Assembly: GCF_003031265.1 (NCBI RefSeq)
Contig: NZ_CP019966.1
Span: forward strand, 868,001-932,000
Direction: 5' to 3'
DNA length: 64,000 nt
Source: Rhodopseudomonas palustris
Lineage (GTDB): Bacteria > Pseudomonadota > Alphaproteobacteria > Rhizobiales > Xanthobacteraceae
The notes below the pieces were generated by a model. The model was not told the origin of the DNA and ran no database searches. It worked only from the letters and a program-made list of their open reading frames with translations. Positions 59,150 through 64,000 of the stretch are shown here, one piece after another (within the stretch, counting starts at the first letter, position 1; every line of letters begins with the position of its first letter). The translations under genes were made by a program, and so were the position numbers.

Positions 59150-59698
59150 CTACGGCAGCTTGTCGTAGCCTTCGCCGAGGCCGTTGAGGCTGAGCGGGAA
59201 GCCGATGCCTTCTTCCGGCGTTTCGAAGATGATGAAGGTCGCGGTCTTGGCGTTGCGCAGCTGGCCGAGCAGCTTGTCGTCCATCACCACTTCGGCGACG
59301 CAGCCGTTCGGCAGGCAGCGCACGAAGCCGGCGCGGCCGATGTCGGCGTTGTCGAGCTTGAGGCCGAGACCCGACGGCAGCAGCACGCCGAGCGGCGCCA
59401 CCACGCGCATCAGCTTGCTCTTCTGATCGGCGGTCTTGAGGATGATGACGGTGAGGCCGGCGTTGGAGCGATCCTCCGCCACCACGCTCTGAATCAGCGC
59501 GCACTGCTCGGCCTTGGCGCCGGGCGGGGTGTCGCAGCGGATTTGCCAGTCACCATGCACCGACCGCACCGCGCCCTGGGCCTGAGCCGTGCTGCTGCCG
59601 GCCAGCGCCCCCAGCGCGATCAACCCGACCGCCAGCATGGCCCCGGACGCAGCGCGGCGGCTCGAGGCAAGGATTGGCGAAAGTCTGGCGAAGCCCAT
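59150..59698 (-). CDS. Invasion-associated locus B (IalB)-family protein
   Basis: A 182-aa exported protein. The signal peptide (1-41) ends TAQAQ. The mature part has the IalB pattern HGDWQIRCDTPPGAKAEQCALIQ, a strand-rich middle, RCLPNGCVAEV (second Cys pair) and the ending FIIFETPEEGIGFPLSLNGLGEGY. The family occurs in most alphaproteobacteria; the name comes from Bartonella, where it aids erythrocyte entry, but a general envelope role is likely here. Start: ATG at 59696-59698; longer frames are Arg-rich. Confidence 0.9.
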   Translation of the reverse strand: MGFARLSPILASSRRAASGAMLAVGLIALGALAGSSTAQAQGAVRSVHGDWQIRCDTPPGAKAEQCALIQSVVAEDRSNAGLTVIILKTADQKSKLMRVVAPLGVLLPSGLGLKLDNADIGRAGFVRCLPNGCVAEVVMDDKLLGQLRNAKTATFIIFETPEEGIGFPLSLNGLGEGYDKLP

Positions 59699-60108
59699 CA
59701 GAGATGTTTCCGAGGTGGTGACGGTTGAACGGGATGGTCGGCGGCGGGTTCCGACTGACCGGCAATGACGGCGCCATGAAGGCAGCGCGCGCGCCAGCGA
59801 ATCAGGCTTCCGTGACATCCGGGTGCTTTGCCTACAGCGAGGGGCACATCTGTCAAGCCGGCCTCACAAGACTGCCGCGCTGTGTCAGCGGCACCGGACA
59901 AAATTCTTAACCGATGAGCAGGCCTGGGTTGTTTGCACGCGCGAACCCTCACTCCTGCATTGCGACGTCCCGAGAATTGTGATTTGAAAAGTAGAATAAG
60001 AAGCGTTCGCACTTAGGCTACGCTTTTGTGCCGAGCGCAATAAAACTGCACGGCCGGTCACGCCGATACGGCGGGCTCGCTGTGACAAGTCATAGGGAGC
60101 GCGGCGGC
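59699..60108. other. Divergent promoter region before the cox operon
   Basis: These 410 bases lie between the ialB-like gene and coxB. The stretch 59979-60003 is AT-rich (ATTGTGATTTGAAAAGTAGA) and is the best place for the cox operon promoter, although -35 and -10 boxes are not clear. No convincing gene is present. Confidence 0.55.
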
Positions 60109-60966
60109 ATGAAGGTGTCGAAGGGGCGTTTGGGGCGGTGGTCGCTGGGACTCGCGATCGCCTGCTGTGCGGCGGCGGTCGGCGGGACCGCATTCGCCGA
60201 GATGGGGCAGCCGGCCCCGTGGGAAGTTACCCTGCAACAACCCGCCTCTCCGGTGATGCAAAACATCGTCTGGTTTCACGGCTTCATGCTGTGGCTGATC
60301 ACTCTGATCACGCTGTTCGTTCTGGCGCTGCTCGTGATCGTGGTGGTGAAGTTCAACGCCAAGGCCAACCCGGTCCCGTCGAAGACGACTCACAACACGC
60401 TGATCGAAGTCGCTTGGACGATTGTGCCGGTGCTGATTCTGGTCGCGGTCGCGGTGCCGTCGTTCCGCCTCTTGTTTCTCGAACTCGATATTCCGAAGCC
60501 GGACCTCACCGTGAAGGCGACCGGCAATCAGTGGAACTGGACCTACACCTATCCCGACGACAAGATCGAGTTCACCTCGATCATGCTGACCGATGAAGAG
60601 CGGGCCAAGATGAATCCGGTCCCGCCGCGCCTGCTCGGCGTCGACAACGAGATGGTGGTGCCGGTCGACAAGGTGGTGCGGATTCAGACCACCGCGGCCG
60701 ACGTGATCCACTCCTGGGCGATCCCATCGTTCGGCGTGAAGATCGACGCCGTCCCCGGCCGTCTCAACGAAGCCTGGTTCAAGGCCACCAAGGAAGGCCG
60801 TTTCTACGGCCAATGCTCGGAACTCTGCGGCCGCGACCACGCCTTCATGCCGATCGTCGTCCGTGTGGTGAACGAACAGGAGTACGAAGCCTGGAAGAAA
60901 AAGCAGCAGGTCGCCTCGCGCATGCGTGACGATTCCTACGCCTCGGCCGCTTCCGCCACGCGCTAA
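60109..60966 (+). CDS. coxB: Cytochrome c oxidase subunit II (aa3-type)
   Basis: A 285-aa subunit that accepts electrons from cytochrome c through its binuclear CuA centre. After a signal sequence (about 1-31) come two transmembrane helices (about 54-80 and 98-118), then QWNWTYTYPD and the CuA ligands His201, Cys236, Cys240, His244 and Met247 (GQCSELCGRDHAFM). The periplasmic domain ends in a charged tail. It is the first gene of coxB-coxA-ctaB-coxF-ctaG. Start: ATG at 60109 with upstream AGGGAGCG. Confidence 0.97.
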   Translation: MKVSKGRLGRWSLGLAIACCAAAVGGTAFAEMGQPAPWEVTLQQPASPVMQNIVWFHGFMLWLITLITLFVLALLVIVVVKFNAKANPVPSKTTHNTLIEVAWTIVPVLILVAVAVPSFRLLFLELDIPKPDLTVKATGNQWNWTYTYPDDKIEFTSIMLTDEERAKMNPVPPRLLGVDNEMVVPVDKVVRIQTTAADVIHSWAIPSFGVKIDAVPGRLNEAWFKATKEGRFYGQCSELCGRDHAFMPIVVRVVNEQEYEAWKKKQQVASRMRDDSYASAASATR

Positions 60967-62658
<1,692 letters not shown>

Positions 62659-62673
62659 GGCCGGTGTTGGAAC

Positions 62674-62709
62674 CTGCATCCGCCGCCGTCGTTGCGGCAG
62701 CGGATGCAG
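62674..62709 (+). other. Stem-loop between coxA and ctaB
   Basis: CTGCATCCG pairs with CGGATGCAG, with an additional inner CCGC/GCGG pairing. It lies 15 bases past the coxA stop and ends 22 bases before the ctaB start. There is no U-tract, so an mRNA-processing or attenuating role fits better than termination. It would lower ctaB output relative to coxA. Confidence 0.6.
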
Positions 62710-62730
62710 CTCGAAAGAAGAGGTGAGCCA

Positions 62731-63669
62731 GTGTCGGTCATCGACGTCAATCCGATCCCGCTTGCGCCCCGGATCTCCGAAGCCGGCGTCGCCGACTACA
62801 TCGCTCTGCTGAAGCCGCGGGTGATGTCGCTGGTGGTGTTCACGGCCCTGGTCGGGCTGCTGATGGCGCCGGGGAGCTTCCATCCGGTGCTGGCGATCAC
62901 CGCAATCATCTGCATTGCGGTCGGCGGCGGCGCCGCCGGCGCGCTGAACATGTGGTACGAGGACGACATCGACGCCAAGATGACGCGTACCGCCAACCGC
63001 CCGATCCCGCGCGGTCGGGTGACGCGGTCGGAGGCGCTGACCTTCGGCATGACGCTGGCGTTCTTCTCGGTGGTGACGCTCGGCATCCTGGTCAATTGGA
63101 TCGCCGCCGCGCTGCTCGCCTTCACGATCTTCTTCTACGTCGTGATCTACACGATGTGGCTGAAGCGTTGGACCGCGCAGAACATCGTGATCGGCGGCGC
63201 CGCCGGTGCGCTGCCGCCGGTGGTGGCGTGGGCCTCGGTGACCGGATCGCTGGCGGTCGAACCGATCCTGCTGTTCTTGATCATCTTCTTCTGGACGCCG
63301 CCGCACTTCTGGGCGCTGGCACTGTTTCGGAACGACGACTACGCCCGTGCCGGCGTGCCGATGCTGCCCGTGGTCGCCGGCCCCGATCATACCCGGCTGC
63401 AGATCCTGCTCTACACCGTCGCGCTGGTCGCGGTGGCGGCGGCGCCGTGGCCGCTCGGATACTTCGATGCAATCTACGGCGTGGCTTCGCTGGCGCTCGG
63501 CGGCTGGATGCTGGTGCTGGCGGTGCGGGTGTATCGCCATCGCTCCGGCAGTGCCGCGCTGCGCGCGACCCGCAATCTGTTCAAGTTCTCGATCCTGTAT
63601 CTGTTCGCGCTGTTTGCGATCCTCCTGGTCGAGGTCGTCGCCGCGGCCGTGCTCCGGTTGATCGGCTGA
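62731..63669 (+). CDS. ctaB: Protoheme IX farnesyltransferase (heme O synthase)
   Basis: An inner-membrane enzyme of 312 aa that adds a farnesyl group to protoheme, making heme O for the oxidase. The polyprenyl-diphosphate site is [15 protein letters not shown] (73-87), and a second conserved region is [18 protein letters not shown]. Nine hydrophobic helices are visible. The start is GTG at 62731 with AAGAGG upstream; the longer frame includes the stem-loop. Its TGA overlaps by one base an ATG of the next frame. Confidence 0.96.
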   Translation: MSVIDVNPIPLAPRISEAGVADYIALLKPRVMSLVVFTALVGLLMAPGSFHPVLAITAIICIAVGGGAAGALNMWYEDDIDAKMTRTANRPIPRGRVTRSEALTFGMTLAFFSVVTLGILVNWIAAALLAFTIFFYVVIYTMWLKRWTAQNIVIGGAAGALPPVVAWASVTGSLAVEPILLFLIIFFWTPPHFWALALFRNDDYARAGVPMLPVVAGPDHTRLQILLYTVALVAVAAAPWPLGYFDAIYGVASLALGGWMLVLAVRVYRHRSGSAALRATRNLFKFSILYLFALFAILLVEVVAAAVLRLIG

Positions 63670-63680
63670 TGGAGGGCGCG

Positions 63681-63848
63681 ATGGAGCCAGCTCATAAGAC
63701 GCCGCCCGGTATCGTCCTCACCGATGCGCAGAAGAAGCGCCAACGTGAACGCTCGATTGCGATCGCAGTGGCGCTCGGCGTGCTGGTGGTGCTGTTCTTC
63801 GCCGTGACGCTGGTCAAAGGGCCGGCGGTGCTGCACCGGCCGATGTGA
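63681..63848 (+). CDS. CoxF-like small membrane protein of the cox operon
   Basis: A 55-aa protein, [20 protein letters not shown], then a single transmembrane helix ([23 protein letters not shown], residues 29-51, written here for position only). This small protein sits between ctaB and ctaG in alphaproteobacterial cox operons and is often called CoxF; it is presumed to assist assembly. Start: ATG at 63681 has GGAGGG six bases upstream; the ATG at 63669 overlaps the ctaB stop and is an alternative. Confidence 0.85.
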   Translation: MEPAHKTPPGIVLTDAQKKRQRERSIAIAVALGVLVVLFFAVTLVKGPAVLHRPM

Positions 63849-63862
63849 GAAAGGTGCCGCCG

Positions 63863-64000
63863 ATGTCGCCACCGCTTCCGCAAGCTCCGCAGCAGCCGGC
63901 GCCGCGCCGCGGCCTCGGGCGCGATACGGCGGTAGCAGCGGCATGCGGTCTGGTGGTCGCCCTTATGGTCGGGGCGTCGTTCGCGGCGGTACCGTTCTAT
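63863..64000 (+). CDS. ctaG: Cytochrome c oxidase assembly protein CtaG (Cox11), N-terminal part
   Basis: 46 codons are visible before the window end. A Pro-rich start [20 protein letters not shown] leads into a transmembrane helix ([20 protein letters not shown]) followed by AVPFY. Short cytoplasmic N-terminus, one helix and then VPxY is the Cox11 pattern; the copper-binding domain lies beyond the window. CtaG delivers copper to the CuB site. Start: ATG at 63863 with GAGAAAGG upstream. It is 14 bases after the coxF-like gene. Confidence 0.88.
   Translation, partial: MSPPLPQAPQQPAPRRGLGRDTAVAAACGLVVALMVGASFAAVPFY

Overview
The window is high-GC DNA with typical alphaproteobacterial gene content: an aa3 cytochrome oxidase operon with ctaB and ctaG, an IalB-family protein, a TIGR02186-like membrane protein beside a TauE/SafE exporter, a PodJ-like Sel1 protein, Omp25-like barrels, and short palindromic intergenic repeats of the kind common in the Bradyrhizobium/Rhodopseudomonas family. 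I infer a Rhodopseudomonas palustris-like organism. This rests on recognised proteins and repeat style, not on a database match. I see no rRNA, tRNA, CRISPR array, insertion sequence, integrase or prophage; the region reads as ordinary chromosome.

Layout. 0-5 kb: a truncated membrane protein, a tiny hypothetical protein, an ACAD10/11-type acyl-CoA dehydrogenase, a small cytochrome c, a Cys-rich DUF6455-like protein and a PAS-GGDEF-EAL protein. 5-13 kb: an SDR, a P450, a class III adenylate cyclase, HtpX, an MFS pump and an SgaA-type aminotransferase. 13-23 kb: an LssY_C protein, a nuclease-like protein with a sunset-like tail, a large helical protein of unknown function, a caspase-fold protein with both catalytic residues replaced, an exported alpha-carbonic anhydrase, an S24 repressor, DUF952-pyrD, an MBL hydrolase and a Tat-type beta-carbonic anhydrase. 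23-36 kb: a MATE pump and the four members of a known DNA-repair set (ATP-dependent ligase, MBL exonuclease, Lhr-type helicase, PdeM phosphoesterase), split into two pairs. A TPR-methyltransferase, a double beta-barrel porin and an orphan solute-binding protein lie between the pairs. 36-45 kb: LysR/EamA, an Nramp-related transporter, the TauE/SafE-TIGR02186 pair, the PodJ-like protein and a TetR regulator. 45-52 kb: fatty-acid beta-oxidation (acyl-CoA dehydrogenase, thiolase, FadB). 52-60 kb: a glutathione/peroxide group (GST and its divergent MarR regulator, gshA, OhrR-Ohr), a PAN protein, lepB-tldD and an IalB protein. 60-64 kb: coxB-coxA-ctaB-coxF-like-ctaG, cut by the window end.

The most notable signals are these. 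Palindromic repeats have inserted in frame inside both the ligase and the helicase of the same repair set, and another repeat sits directly before pdeM, which is left with a TTG start. The caspase-like protein has the Tyr-Ser pair of a pseudo-orthocaspase. The 579-residue helical protein carries a DCDTTA motif that recalls class II terpene cyclases. Clear operator-promoter arrangements can be read for the gst/marR and ohrR/ohr pairs.
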